Positions 11,262-24,235 of a stretch of DNA of 64,000 nt are shown in pieces (position 1 is the first letter of the stretch; every line of letters starts with the position of its first letter). Origin of the DNA: Chinchilla lanigera (taxonomy: Eukaryota; Chordata; Mammalia; Rodentia; Chinchillidae); NCBI RefSeq assembly GCF_000276665.1, contig NW_004955446.1, forward strand, positions 14,860,273 to 14,924,272, in the 5' to 3' direction. The notes beneath the pieces are model-generated. The model was not told where the DNA came from and ran no database searches. It saw nothing but the letters and a program-made list of their open reading frames with translations. The position numbers were made by a program, and so were the translations under genes.

Positions 11262-12790
11262 TTCTCTTTCAATTTTATTTTATTAGTACATGTTTGCAGG
11301 AAATGAAGTTGACATTCATTTTATGGAGTAGATACATGTACTTAACATACTTGATGCTTTTTTATTTCTATTTTTTTTCCCACCCATTTCCATCCTTTCC
11401 TCTCTAGATCCTTGTTCACCATTTTCAATATTATTCTAGAAGAAAAGAAGCAAGGAATAGAACAGTAATATTCCATTATTTATAGATATTGCATTCTTTA
11501 TCCATTCATCTATTGATGGACATACAGGCTGCTCCCATTAATTAGTTATTATGAATTGTGCTGCTGGAAACATTCATATATATGTATTGCTGTAATATGA
11601 AGTCTTTAGCTCTGTTGGGAAGATAGTTAGAAGAGGAACAACTAGGTCAAATGGAATTTCCATATTTAATTATTTGAGAAATCTCCACAGTAATTTCTAT
11701 AATGGTTGTACAAGGTTATATTTTTACCAATAATTTAGAAGAGTTCCTTTAATTTGTATTTCTTTTATCACTTTCCCATTTTTTAAAATTCAGTCTTTAA
11801 TTTTGAGTGGTATAATTTTTTGAGTTGCTTAATATTTTGACTTGTTTTTATATCCAGTTGTTCTCGATATTAGTCCTCTGTCTATTTAATTGCTACAAAT
11901 TTATTTCCCATTCTGTAGGTTGTCTCTTCATTCTGTTGATTATTTCCTTTGCTGTGGAGTATCTCATTAATTTGATAATATCTCATTTGTGTATGCCTGC
12001 TATTCTTTCCTGTGCAATTTGAGCTTTGTTCAGAAAGTCCTTCCCCACAGCTATGTCTTCAAAAATTTTACCAGTTTTTTTCTTTCAGTAGGTTGTTTTT
12101 GTTTGCATATTCAGACCTTTGATCTATTTTGATTTTAATTTAGTACATGGAAAAAAATATGGGTCCAACTTCAGTCTTCTACAACTAGATAGCCAGTTTT
12201 TCCAGCACCATTTGGTAAAGAGTGTATGTTTCTTTCAGTCTGTGTTTTTGGTGCCTTTGTCAAAGATCAAACAACTAAATATGTTTGTGAATGTTTCTGC
12301 ATCCCATATTTTGTTCCACTGATACACAGTTTGTTTCTGTTCTAACACCATGCTGTTTTAATCACTATGACTTTTTAGTATAACTTGTGGTCAGGTATTG
12401 TGATATTTCCTGCTTTGCACTTGTCTAGGATTGCTTTTATGATGGTGGGTTTTTTCCATTTCTATATGAGTTTTAGGATTATTTTCTGAAGTTCTTTGAG
12501 AAATGTTATATGTATATTATTTGAGGTTATATTGCATCTATATATTAACTGAGAGTATAGCCATTTTGACTGTATTAGCTCTGCCTATCCAGGAACAGGG
12601 GACATCTTTTCATTTTCTGCTCTTCTCTTCAATCTTCTTTGCCATCATACTGTGGCTGTGATTGTATAAGTCTTTCATTTTCTTAGGTTAATTCCTAGAT
12701 ATTTAATTTTTCTTCATGCTGCTGTGACTGTCATTGTCTTCCTTCTATCACATGTTCTGCTTAGCATTTCCCAGACTCTGGTGGTATGAT
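11262..12790 (-). mobile_element. 5'-truncated LINE-1, ORF2 C-terminal part and 3'UTR
   Basis: Read on the minus strand this is the 3' end of an L1. On the plus strand the reverse order is clear: an ATTAGTACATGTTTGCAGG 3'-terminal motif near 11283 that matches other L1 3' ends here; TTTATCCATTCATCTATTGA near 11497; TCAAATGGAATTTCCATA near 11648; TTCCAGCACCATTTGGTAAA near 12199; GCCTTTGTCAAAGATCAAAC near 12252; and TTCCTAGATATTTAATTTTT near 12692. These are collinear with the antisense of mammalian L1 ORF2. Short plus-strand frames inside (11825-12022, 12119-12322) are antisense artefacts. The reverse-transcriptase frame itself is broken by stops. Confidence 0.9.
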
Positions 12791-13140
12791 TTAATTGAGT
12801 TTTGAGGTCTAATCCTGATGGTGTTTTTGTTGCAGGTGTAAGTTTTGCCTGTATTAATTCTTATCTTTTTCACTACCTTTTGTTTGCTTTACTTTTTCCC
12901 CCATCTATAATTAGTATACATTATTCAAAAAAGTTTTCTCCAAAACAAAGAAAATCTTTCTCTTCATATTTCCCATCTTAGATTCCTTATTCACCCAACA
13001 ATTGCTATTTAAATTGAATAATTCTCTGAAAAGAAGGAAAGATTAAGTAAGATAACAAAAGGATTCTCTGTAAAAGCCCTTGGTGCTAAAGCAGGAAGAA
13101 AGCTTGCCCTGAAGATGCCTCAGGACAGGGTTACTCCCCT

Positions 13141-13312
13141 CTCTGTTCCTTAGGCCCTCCTTCCTTAGTTTTCCTCCCCTTCCCTTCCTTTCTGTCTTCT
13201 GTTCTCTTTTTCTTCCTCCTTTTCTCACTCATTCCTTCCTTCTTTTCTCTTTCATTGTCTTTAGCACCCTTCCATTTTCCTACTTCTCATTTACCTTCCT
13301 ATCCTACTTTCT
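13141..13312. repeat. Pyrimidine-rich (CT-rich) tract
   Basis: Irregular CCTTCC/TTCTTTT repeats give a strand-biased polypyrimidine region. The minus-strand frame at 13043-13228, rich in K, R, G and E, is just the translation of this tract. Confidence 0.85.
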
Positions 13313-13830
13313 TACTGCTGTAGAGCAAGTTCCCTTAGATTTAGCAGTGTGAAATAATGATTATTTTAGCATGTTCAAGGACCCTGTAGGCAAGGAATTC
13401 AGGAAGAGCCTAATAGGGATGCTTTATCTCATTTCTACAATGTGGAGGCTTCAGCTGGAAGGACTTTTGTAACCAGAAGCTAGAAGAATTTGGAGATTTT
13501 TATCACTCCCTTGACTGGCATCTATATGGGTGTGACAAAACCATGGCTACAAATGGTACTGAACACTACAATTGGCCTTTCTCTATGGCTTGAGAGCTTC
13601 CTCAGCATCATGGAGACCTTCAGATGATGAGACACCTTACACATCGATTCAATATTGAAACAGTGGATGTCCCAGTAATTATGATTGACAATCCATGAAC
13701 TTTGTGACCTTGTTGCAGATATTGCATCACATCATTTCTGCAGAATGCTACTAACTAAAGCAGTTATAATCTCACCTGGCTTCTTAGGGTGGGGATAAAG
13801 CTTTCCTCTCCATGATAGGAGCATCAAAGA
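13313..13830 (+). repeat. Old mammalian interspersed repeat (LTR-class internal?)
   Basis: The order TTAGCAGTGTGAAATAATGA, GGAATTCAGGAAGAGCCTAA, TGTGGAGGCTTCAGCTGGAA, TTGCATCACATCATTTCTGC is reminiscent of a mammal-wide retroelement internal region whose copies carry TTAGTGGCTTAAAACAAC-like openings. The assignment is from memory of the pattern, and divergence is high. Confidence 0.4.
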
Positions 13831-15010
13831 AATCTGTTATGTTTTATAACTGCTGTGTATCCTTCCCTTGAAAGACACTTGAGACTTCCCATCCATGTCT
13901 ACCTTTACACATAACTGAGCAGAAAGCTCTAACTCATTTATCTCTGTGAGGTGAAATGTCTTAGTCACATGAAAGATTGAAAAAAACTATTAATCAGAGA
14001 AGTAGAGAATATTTTTATTTTTTTTCTTTTAAGTACACTGGAATGTTAACAGAGAAAGAAGGTAGCATTAAAACAGGGGTGACACTCATGGGAAAACATT
14101 GCCTCAAACCTATGATATCTACCTGTACCCTGTCTTCTCAGGCATTGCTGTGTCAATGGGTCCTAGCCCTGTGTCTTGGTTAGCAGGTGCCACTGCCTTC
14201 AAGGAAACTTCATGCATGAAAACGGAGGTCATCTAACTGAGCCGCTGTTCTTTTCCTTTTCTTCGTCTTCACAAGGAACCAAAAGGAAATGTATAAATTG
14301 AGAATTAAATTTCATAACCAAAGAATTACAAAAAGTATATTGACCCTATTTAATAAAGGATTATCATAGAACTTTGTCTCCTGTTTTGACTGGGAATGAT
14401 GTACCCGGCACGTTTCAGAGGCTAACCACATATGTTGTATCACTAAATAAGACATAACAGTGAAACTCTCAACATCATTTAGACACTGTAGATTTTGCAG
14501 TTCACTGATTTTGATGTTGACAGAGACAGACTTCCCTTGAAAGCGCAATGATCTGCATGCCTTTTGATCACTGTCTTGGTACAGGCTAATATTATTTCAT
14601 ATGAAACACGCAAGACCTAGCTCCTTCATTCCTTTGTGAGATAATTTCTTATGTGGACTTTGAGAAGTTTTAAAAAGGGTCCTGTTAACGAACTCCAATT
14701 GCTTATGATGACTACAACATCTGCCTGATGGAGCATGACAGGTACATATAAATGTATCCATGAGGGGGAGGTTTGTTTTCTGTGGTATTTCAAACAACTC
14801 TACTAGATACTTAGGTGACATGTCTGTCACTTCAAATGTATTAGTATTGAAATTGTAGCACTTCACAATTGAAGTGTATTACACACTCGAGATACAGTAA
14901 ACTACTGTATTTGAATTGAATCACACAATCATAGATATTAGAGCCAGAAAAGACCTATTAGGTTATCATGTCCATCCACTGCTATTTGGCATTGTTATTT
15001 ACCACATATA
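13831..15010. other. Unique non-coding sequence
   Basis: Two minus-strand frames (14312-14548, 14597-14866) are open but have no family resemblance and no splice or promoter context that I can defend. The sequence near 14935-14985 (AGATATTAGAGCCAGAAAAG) looks like an eroded mammal-wide repeat. Confidence 0.4.
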
Positions 15011-18000
15011 GTTGCATCTAAAGTTAAATGCCTCAAACAATTGTATGTCTACCATTGTACCAAGTGTATTTTCTTTTCTTTTATTGTCTAAAGGATTTTC
15101 TCATTGAAACAATTTTTTCCTTATATTCAGCTGAAATTTATTTTTTGCTCAATTTCATTCCAATGTTATCATGACCCCATCCTCATCCCTTAACCTTTCT
15201 TCTCTTTTATCTCTTCTTATACTGTCTCTATTTTAAAGACTAAGCCATTTAAAGTTCACACTTTAAACTTCGAAAGGGTGACTTCAAGTCAGTCCAAATT
15301 ATGTGAAACTTTTTTAGGTTGTCTTTCCAAATCTGGACACTGAGAGAGGGATAAGTGTGTAAATTTGTTTTTTCTTTTTTCCCAGTGCATGCTGGGAAGT
15401 GATTAAGGACAAAGAAAGGGAAAGGAAGAAAGGTAATAAAGACTGGTAGTCGTACGAACACTGCAAATATTGATGATTCGCATAGAATATGTGCCTCTGA
15501 GAGACAGTGACATCAAGACACTTGCACACAAACTCTTGGTTGCAAAGTGCTCCCAGGGTTGTTGGATTCTGGCACTTCTGACCTGACCCCATGTGTGAGG
15601 ACTGGTTGTGGCCCACAGAGCAGGACTTCAGAGCACTAGAGGGCACGGCTTTTGTGCTCTCTCACTGTAAGGCCTGGGAGATCTGGGTGCTGCAATTTAT
15701 GTCTGGTCATCAGTTGAAATCCACATATACCTTTATTTTGCTTGTGTGATGTTTATAATTTATTTCAAAGTAATTCTTTTCTCTCAATCAAAAGGAAATG
15801 GTAGGACACACCACGGAAAAATAGAAGGCTTTGGACAGCACACTAGTAGGTTTAGCTTGCTGGGTTTTTGTGTGTTTAGTTATACCAGATCGGCTCCAGG
15901 AATCACGCTAAGCAAAAGGGTAGTAAGCTTTTAAGTAAAAGGCCAGAGACCAAGTGTTTTTGGCTTGGTGGGTCAGCGAACAAAATCAAGAATATTGTGT
16001 ATGCATTTATATCACAGAAGAAAACAAATGAAGCACAGATATTTTATTGATGCAATTCAAAGAATAGTAATGCCTTTTTGTAGTATAAATCTACTACTGA
16101 GATAAATAGAATTTTTGAAGAGTCGGACTGAGGTTAAAGTTTTCTCTCATCAAAATCACTACAAGTTCATCTGTCAATGTAAAGAAGTACACTAATTTGT
16201 TTCTTATATAAATAAATGTGACTGGATGTGGCCTCTATCTCTCCCTTACAGAATCATTTCATCTCTATTTCATTATTTGCTCAGATATATGTGTTCAATT
16301 TTGAAACTCAATCCTTTAATTCTTAATTTGAACATTATAAATTAAAATTTGGATGTTATTGTCTTTAAATTTAGCTTTTCTGGGATGTTTTGTTAAGTCC
16401 AAAGTGTATAGTGAGGTATGGTTTCATTATTAGTATTGCTAGCCTTCATTTACCAATAACCGTCTTTTAAAGTATTCATTTATTGCAGTTCAAATAAATC
16501 ATCTATACTTCTTTCTACAGCAGACACAGGTGTAGATGTAGACATAGATACAAATATATGCCACTAAAGTCTGTAAATTTTTGTAGTAATTCAGAGTAAT
16601 TAAAGACTGTTTTAAATAAATGCATAGGTTAATTTGAATTTTGCAAATAATATACTACCTATGAATGTCTGTATTCTTCTCTTGTAAATCAAACAAATAT
16701 TTTGTATGATTCAAGGTAGTAATTTATCATGATTTATAAGTCATTTAAAGTATTATCCAAAAGTTGGTAAAACACATCACTATAAGAAAGGTGTGACTTA
16801 TAGGGAGGTATAACAAAGTACCTTTAACAAATACAAAGTTATATCTGGTTGCTCTTGGAAGCAGCAGTATATATTGGCTTAAAAAATAAATTTATCTTCT
16901 CACAAAAAGGTAACATACAGATAAGACCTTTCAATGTTTAAAAATTCAGTGACAGAACTATGCCTTTAAAAGTCCTCATTCATCCAGTCTTTTTACTCTG
17001 TCATACTCAGTATTCTGGCTTTGGCCTCAGACGGCTGCAAATCAGCAAGTGAATGTCACAGTGATAGAATCCACTAGTTCATGTGAATCCGCAAACATTT
17101 TTTAAAAAGCTATTCATGAGTTTTATTTTTTTAAAATCTGAAAGCAAACCTTTCAAAAGCTTTCCTAAACATGACAAATTTGTTTTGTAAGCTTTAAAAT
17201 ATACCACATATGTCATATAGTAGCACATATCCAGTGGGTCTAGATCACGTACACCACCTGAATATATTTTGCTTGTACCGGTTTTGATGAGTTTATATTA
17301 AGCATAGGGCAGCTGGGGTGGGCTAGAAGTGTCAGGGAAAGAGAAGAGAAGGAAGAAGACAGTAGCAAAGAGAAACAAGAGACAGCGCTGGCACAGGGGA
17401 CAACAATCAAACTTTACTGCCTTGGTCAAAAGTTTTCTCTGTTCTGGCCTTCAAGCTATACCCCATGCCTAAAATATTCCTTACATTTTAATTTACAAAA
17501 ATTTAAACTGGCTCTTATCCAGTAAAGCACTTTAGACTCTGATTTCTCCCTAGAGATAATCTTATTCCAAAAGAAAGTAAGAATTAATTTCTAATAAACC
17601 TTTGTTTAAATATACTCTTTCCCTTTCTTTTTTGCAAATCATCTACTAAGTGCATCTACATTTTAATTTAATTTATAGTGGAAAAAATTGTTTTTTCCCA
17701 TTAGATTTTACTTATATTTGCTCTTTTTATTCTGTTTGAAATCTGGCATATACATTGCTACATCTTTTCCTTGCTTTTATTGTTTCCATTGGTACCATAC
17801 CAATGCATCCTACAGTGTTTATGCTTAATTAATTTCATAAAAGACTATTATTCTTGTGCTGCTTCTACCCTCAATTGACAGCCCCCAGATCATGGTCTTT
17901 TCCCTGAAATCTGGTTTCTTTTTCAGTGTTCTCTTGCTTAGAAAATGCAACTGATAATATCACAGTTGAAGTCACATACCTGAGTCTTTTCAAATCTCTC

Positions 18001-19409
18001 CATAAAAGGTATGTAGTACCCATCCATTTTTAAATCCTGATCACTTTATTTCCTAAATACCTCCAGTTTGTTCACTTCACTTACACCGCACTGCACTCAT
18101 GTCTGCTTTGGGCCATGGGATATTCCGGACAATAACTTTATGTCTGGATGGTCAGGTTTTAGGAGAGAGTACTTAGAACAGTCTTCTGATTGGCACACAA
18201 GACCAGTGTGAAGAGATGACAAAACGCACTGGTGTCCCAAAGTCTTAGCCATGTACAGTAAAAATTCCATGGGAAGGATTTGAGGTACTCTATTACTGCC
18301 AGAGGAACTGCCTGTTTTTACCCCTAAGGGTCTTAAGTTCACTGCTACTATAGGGACCCAGATTAAGATCTCCAGTTAAGGATGAAAAAAGAAGATCTTT
18401 TGGCCCTGCAAACTACTATCTGAGAGAAAGTTTATTCTTATTACTTCTTGATGGTGAAAAGTTTTCTGGGAGAAAACATGAAAATTAGGCCACATTGGTC
18501 CTATTAAGGCAGCTTAAAATGATCAAGAAAAATAATACACTTTTTCTGTTAGCTTTAAAATTTTGATATAATTTGAATTTCTTTTTATTTATATGTGGCT
18601 ATGCATATAATGGATACTTTGAAACTAAGGCTAAATATTATGCTTTTCAACAGAAGCTGTATATGGAAAATTCTAAAGAATCCATCCAAAAATAAGGGGA
18701 ACCTGACATTGTTCAAAGAACTATTTTTGCTTCAGAATCTAAAAAGTAAACAAATTGGCTATACAAGAATCTGATATACAGGTAATATAAGGTACACAAA
18801 TGTTCTCTACTGGAAAATATTGCTTTTAGCAGCACATACATTGTAACTAACATCATAAAACTGTTGAAGGTTTTGCATTTTTTAAGGAAATTGCCACATA
18901 TTTACCTACATTATCCTCACAGAAATGCAGTTTATATCACTTTTCTTATTGCAGTTTGTCATATGTCTACTAGGAAGATGGCCCTGTTCTATGGGTGGTA
19001 GCTAATTCAGAAGGAACGAAGAGAGGGTACTGACAGTCTTGAGGCAGATGGCCCAATAAATATAAGCACATTACAACTTGATTAGGGCTATCACATAAAA
19101 TTGAGCAGACTTTTGAAAAGCCCAAGGAGAGGGCCTTCATATAACCTTGAAAGAAATGTTTCATCCAGGAAATGAGTGGAGATGGGTCTTTTGTGGTAGA
19201 TGAAAACTCGCTAAAGAAGAGATGAAAATACCCAGAGAAGGAAGAGCCTAGTAATTTTCTCCATGTGTCATAGATGTAAAAATTTATGCAGTATTGCATT
19301 TAGATGGAGAAATTCATTGTAGAGTTTTGTATTCTTTCTCACTTTGTGAAGGGATTTAAAGTAGGGAGGAGGGGATTCAGGGAAGAACAAGGGAAACCGA
19401 TCACCATGA
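15011..19409. other. Unique sequence, nothing recognised
   Basis: A long stretch without a recognisable SINE, L1, LTR, RNA gene or coding exon. A purine-rich patch at ~17335-17400 stands out slightly. Frames such as 15314-15646 (-), 18097-18342 (-) and 18970-19299 (-) have no family resemblance. Confidence 0.4.
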
Positions 19410-19420
19410 GCTAGGTTTTT

Positions 19421-19512
19421 TTTTTTGGTTTTTCTCCGGAACCGGGAACCGAACTCACGACCTTCTGCTTGCCAGACAGGCGTTTTGCTGCTGAGCTAAA
19501 TCCCCAGCCCCC
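19421..19512 (-). mobile_element. ID SINE, minus strand, 11-bp TSD
   Basis: The reversed tail (T run then GGTTTTTCTC) is followed by GGAACCGGGAACCGAACTCA and GCTGCTGAGCTAAATCCCCA. The tail motif GAGAAAAACC matches the plus-strand copies at 8082 and 61326, so these belong to one subfamily. GCTAGGTTTTT flanks the copy at 19410-19420 and 19513-19523. Confidence 0.95.
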
Positions 19513-19549
19513 GCTAGGTTTTTATTTAATACTATTCTGCAAGGAATTT

Positions 19550-19720
19550 CTTTACAAAACCTGTTTAATTTTCCCCTTAGCACTATGAAATAAAAAAGGT
19601 AGGTTTAGGGTATTAAATCTTCCATTTTATGGTTGAGAAAATTGAGATTGAAGGGATATTAGGAACTTGCCTAAAGTCAAAGAATTTCTTAGTAATGGTT
19701 AGGACTAGGAAAAAATTTTC
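19550..19720 (-). repeat. MIR SINE, diverged
   Basis: CACTATGAAATAAAAAAGGT, CCATTTTATGGTTGAGAAAA, TTGAGATTGAAGGG and ACTTGCCTAAAGTCAAAGAA follow the order of an antisense MIR (mammal-wide tRNA SINE), whose core reads roughly CATTTTACAGATGAGGAAAC then ACTTGCCCAAGGTCACA. No tail or TSD survives. Confidence 0.75.
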
Positions 19721-21140
19721 TCAAACACTTGATGGAGTTTAGCTCTGCCTGGCCATACTACTCCCTGGCCAGCCCACAATGTTGGCTCTCCTTTTGTTTC
19801 AGAGACATTTTCTAGAAAAATTTTGGGAAAGCTACGCATCCTGTCTCCACAAGGAAATATGGCACACAAAGGGACACACAGTTTTCCTGTAATATCATGG
19901 GATTCATAGAACCCATTCTGTTTTAAAAGAAGCCTGTCCTGGATTACTAATCCAGCATTCCATAAGGATTTGAAGAGCAAGGATACCTCTTGTTGTATAA
20001 ATAGAGTCAATGACTATGAAAAATCATTTCAGATGAGCCCACATCTGATCTACCCTCCACATAGCTGTTGTTGTCAAACTATTCACCTCCACCGCCTGGA
20101 TGGTGGCTCCCATAATTCTGGGACTTATGCAGTACATTTCATTTTATATGCTGAGGTTTAAAAAGCAGGAATTTATCGAGGGAATTTTCTGTTTAAAAAG
20201 ATCTAATGAATATTTTGTTATTAAAATTGAATATATAATTCATAGTCATTGAATTTATAGTTTATGGAAGCATCTTTAGATACTAATTTGTTAGAAAGCC
20301 TTTGTATATCTTAATTTTGGCAAAAAGGTTTTAACACAATTTACTTTATTCTTGTTTTCAGTATTCTAAGAGTTTGAAAGTATTAGTAACAAACAATTGC
20401 ATTTCCTTGGTGCCAGCTGTTTTGCCAGTGCTAGAGTAGAAACTGGCATTCCTAACGTGTTTAAAACTTAAATTGGACTTGTGGGAGTCAAAGTGATGGT
20501 TCACTTTGGAGAACAAAGAGTGACAAAGGGTGGCTTTCTCAGAGGAAAGAATGTATTTTATGCAGAATTTCTTCAGCAAAAGAAATTCTGATAGCTGAGT
20601 CCGGGTCCACACCCAACCCTGGGACTCCTGGTGCAGTGCCCTCTCACCGTCACCTTCCAGAATCATGGAACTCCAAGATTTTCTTTTTTCCTGAAGCCCC
20701 AAGATTTACTCATTCTTCCTATTTGCTTTTTCCAATTCCTAATTTCCCTTTGAAAACTTCATTAAAAATAAAAATAACAAAATTCTTAGACAGATCTCTT
20801 CCGGAATTTTCTATCCATCTAGAAACACAAAAGGGAAAATCATCTTCATATTTTCATTTCATGGCATTGCACTCACTCACAGATGAGGAACCTTTGAACT
20901 TCTTATTATGTCATCAAATCGAACCTCTGAACTTTTCCTGAGAGCTGTAAACGTGAAAGTGAGAGTGCGTGAAATTGTTTTGTGAGGCCTCCCTTAGTGT
21001 GTGCATAAGGGTAGTGCATTCTCAATTAAAGAGCAAAAGAGCAATGATGTCAAATGTTACATATAACATGGAAACACTTAAAAGTATTTTCTGGGGCTTT
21101 CAGTAAGATACCTACCTTTTCTTTAGCCTAACTTTTCTGA
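19721..21140. other. Unique sequence with a less AT-rich part at 20.35-20.96 kb
   Basis: The 20346-20960 part has higher GC than its surroundings and frames on both strands (20358-20702 minus, 20636-20941 plus) that overlap. I recognise no protein family in either; it may be conserved non-coding DNA or an eroded repeat. Confidence 0.35.
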
Positions 21141-21420
21141 CTATAACTTTGGGATATAATCTATCCCTCTGTAATTCAGCAGAACACATTTGGGAATTGG
21201 ATAAACCAGAATGAAATGCAGAAAAGGTTTTGTTCTCCTCAGAGATCTCCATGTAAATGCAATTATCTCACGGTCTTGCCACGGACACACCATGTCATCA
21301 GCCTTATTGCATGCCATAGAGACCTGAATGGCATTTGTAATGGCCTGTTGAAGTGAGTGTGCATTTGACATCCTTCAAATATTTGCTTAAGCCCTGCCTC
21401 ACAGAGATGCATGGGGTCAT
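21141..21420. promoter_or_regulatory. Possible conserved non-coding block
   Basis: Repeat-free block containing ATGTAAATGCAATTATCTCA (near octamer and homeodomain-type words) and AATGGCATTTGTAATGGCC. Regulatory function is a guess from composition. Confidence 0.15.
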
Positions 21421-21597
21421 GAATAGTTTTACTCACACTTCTTTATATTTCCCACTTCACAGTAAAGTGCTCCTTGCCCTGAGGTTAACCTCTAACTTCA
21501 AAGTTAAAATCATTATGTAACTCTAAACAGTTAAACCGATATTGCAACTGGTAGAAATACAACACTCTTCAATTATCCTGGGAAGATGTACAAACAA

Positions 21598-21598
<1 letters not shown>

Positions 21599-21636
<38 letters not shown>
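21599..21636. repeat. (CA)n microsatellite
   Basis: About 18 uninterrupted CA units followed by a TTCACACA degeneration. A nominal frame (21586-21822) translates it as a His-Thr run and is not a gene. Confidence 0.97.
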
Positions 21637-21637
<1 letters not shown>

Positions 21638-22310
21638 TCACACATGGGAATAAATTTGTGAATGTATTTAACAAATATAAAATTATTATGCATGAATTAG
21701 AAATGTTACAGAAGGAAGATTGTAGGGAACCAAGAATGAAGCACGGGGACCAGATATATAAATTATTTTCTGTATTGGAGCTTAATAACTATGAGGTGAT
21801 AGTTCTAATAAAGGGGAGGTAAAATAAATCTATCAATAGGACTAGATGTTGAACTCTTGAACAATGTTAAAGTATTTCTTTTGTTTGAATGATTAGCTAC
21901 TTTATTTTTTAAATTTCAAGCAAATTTCATAATGAAATAATAAGAGAATAACAATAATTGTTACACAATGTTTCTTTATCTCCCAAGTAGTTACTCAAAG
22001 TACAAGATGTAGCCAAAAGATTCCTATGTCTTTGATGCCGTGAAGTATTTATGAGCTATGTAGACCAGATTTTGAAGGATTTCTTATATTGGTTGTAATA
22101 TGAAATGTTTATCTAGGACTAAATAATACATTGCCTGAACAAACAAAAAATTTGGACCATTCATAGTAACACAGGTAACCACTGAATTTTCAAAAGGCAG
22201 CAGTTATCAGGTTGCTTAAAATTTACTAGTGGCTACGTAAATACTTAGTATGAGAATTTATCAGATACTATCTTCACTAAACTACAACTATAAAAAACAA
22301 GAGAATTCTC
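21637..22310. other. AT-rich unique sequence
   Basis: Nothing recognised. Confidence 0.45.
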
Positions 22311-22395
22311 TTTTTGAGGGGAATATCAGGAATCAAACTCAGGACCTCGTGCTTGCCAGGCAGGCACTGTACCACTGAGCTGTATCACCAACCCT
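22311..22395 (-). mobile_element. ID SINE, older copy, minus strand
   Basis: AGGAATCAAACTCAGGACCT and CCACTGAGCTGTATCACCAA are the reversed B- and A-box sides. The tail is eroded to TTTTTGAGGGGA and several substitutions mark it as older than the 61-kb copy. No convincing TSD. Confidence 0.88.
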
Positions 22396-23190
22396 TGCTT
22401 CCACTACTCTTGTAGGGCTAGATATGCAATAGTTCCAAAGCAGATCAAAATTCCTACAATCACAGGCATGCATTCTTTCCTAATCATATTAATCTGGGGG
22501 GAATTTACTGCATGGAAAATGCATTGAAAGTAGTAGGTATAAGAAGGCAATTCACACAAAAATATAACATTATTTGTACTGAAATATTTATATTGTTAAT
22601 TTTATATCATAAAACAGTCAACCAAGTAATTTCGATATTATTCTGTATCCTTACTGTGTGGACAATAATAGAGCCCGTCTACTCCAATCAAGTATGGCAA
22701 CTTCAAAGGAATTTGCAGCAGTATCTTATATTCGCACTGAAGGAAAGATCAGAATACCCAGAAGTAAGAGTAAGTTAGTATGATGTATTATGATTTTTGT
22801 GTCCAATCTTAATCTAATTCAAGATTGATGAGTTGTATTTCTCAACAAATATTTCCCTTCTTCTGAAAATGCAATACTTACTAGTCTGAAAATCACCAAA
22901 TAAAAAGTAAAATGAATAGAAAGTGAATTATCTAATACCAAATCTTCTCTAAATTTATTAACTTTCAAATTTAAGATGATCCTCTTGCTTAGCTAACTGA
23001 CTTTGAGTTTTGAGACTCGTAGCCCAATTAAAAGTACAGAGAATTACCAAGAACACAGAAAGCTCAGGTCTACTCCCAAATAGTAGAAAACAGCTCATTG
23101 ACTTTCTATGGCCCCGGTTGTCTGCCAGATCTACTAGCTGGGAATCACTATTCCCACTGTTCTACTGTGTTTAATGGCAAAAGCAGCTCA
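22396..23190. other. Unique sequence, nothing recognised
   Basis: The open frame 22512-22778 (+) has no recognisable homology. Confidence 0.4.
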
Positions 23191-23287
23191 ATCTATCTAT
23201 CTGTCTATCTATCTATCTGTCTGTCTGTCTATCTATCATCTATCTATATCTATCATCTATCTATCTATCTATCATTATCATCATCAT
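23191..23287. repeat. Compound (TCTA)n/(TCTG)n microsatellite
   Basis: Interrupted ATCT/GTCT tetranucleotides, then ATC-type triplets at the end (ATTATCATCATCAT). Two frames translate through it as Ser-Ile-Tyr-Leu repeats and are spurious. Confidence 0.97.
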
Positions 23288-23339
23288 TTTTCCATCCTTA
23301 GGAGGAAACAAATAAAACTCCATGAATGTCATTTGCAAG

Positions 23340-23520
23340 GTCAGGAAGCTGCTCTATCTTTTATAAAAGGGAAGGGAACAAAGAGATGGAGGTGGGAGTG
23401 GGGGCGTGAACAAATTAAGATGAGTTACATACATGCACAAACTTCCTACTCCCCAGTAAGGAGTAGAATAATTATGTTCTGCAAACATGAACCAATAAAA
23501 ATACAAATTTAATAAAACAG
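23340..23520 (+). repeat. LINE-1 3'-end fragment
   Basis: TAGAATAATTATGTTCTGCA then AACATGAACCAATAAAAATA is the same 3'-terminal motif as at 57230-57262 and 50935-50985, and the reverse complement of that at 11280. It is preceded by a purine-rich GGAGGTGGGAGTGGGGGC stretch like other L1 3'UTRs. Confidence 0.6.
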
Positions 23521-24235
23521 ACCAAAAAAATACCCTGAAGGAAATAAAATTGAAAAAGATTGAAGACACAAAGGGACATGAGTCAGAAATATCATATCTA
23601 TGACAAAAGGGGAAGGAGAATGATGAGGTACAGGGAATGACCCTCAACCCCGGTGTCAACAAAGCACTAAGGAAGAGAACAAGTGGTGAGGCTGTGTCTC
23701 ATCTCAGACAACTTCTAATATCTGTTGTCAGGTAGGGTGACTTACCTGGTGCTGAAAGAGCTTTGGAGTTTTCAAATTTACTCAGAGTTGTTTGTCTGTT
23801 TTGTGAAGTACCTCAGATCAGTTAGGACAAACAGAGCTGAATTATGGTTTAATGGGGTGTTATTTACCACTTGGTAACTTCTAACCCAAAAGATTCTTAT
23901 CTCACAATTTTCTCTGTACTTCCTCTTTATCATGTTAAGAGCTAGGGAGACTACTTTTTGAGATCACCTGAGGAAACTGATCTGAGCACAGGTACATTTC
24001 AAAGAATAGAGATAGCAGCCATCCTTTGGAAGAGGGAGAGGGTGAACAACAAACTACCACCCTTCAGGAGGAGCTGAGCATCTTTAGCAAACACTTAACA
24101 AAATAATTGAAAGGGGCTTAGGGAGCCAAGGAACAGCGAGGGGAACTGAGTTGTGGAGCTAAGGTCCTCCCTTAAGAGTGGCCTGGAAGGGATCCAGAGA
24201 GAGCAAGAAAGAAGATGGCACTGTGGGAAATGGAA
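23521..24235. other. Unique sequence, nothing recognised
   Basis: Purine-rich patches near 23560-23690 and 24100-24220; no family assigned. Confidence 0.4.

Noticed and set aside
14930..14990. Possible mammal-wide DNA transposon or MIR piece (AGATATTAGAGCCAGAAAAG)
   Set aside because: Too short and diverged to assign to a family with confidence.
20358..20941. 114-codon minus and 101-codon plus frames
   Set aside because: Overlapping antisense frames without recognisable domains; no splice or promoter context that can be defended.
23191..23287. Direct repeats as a CRISPR-like array
   Set aside because: They are 4-bp microsatellite units in a vertebrate genome, with no spacers.
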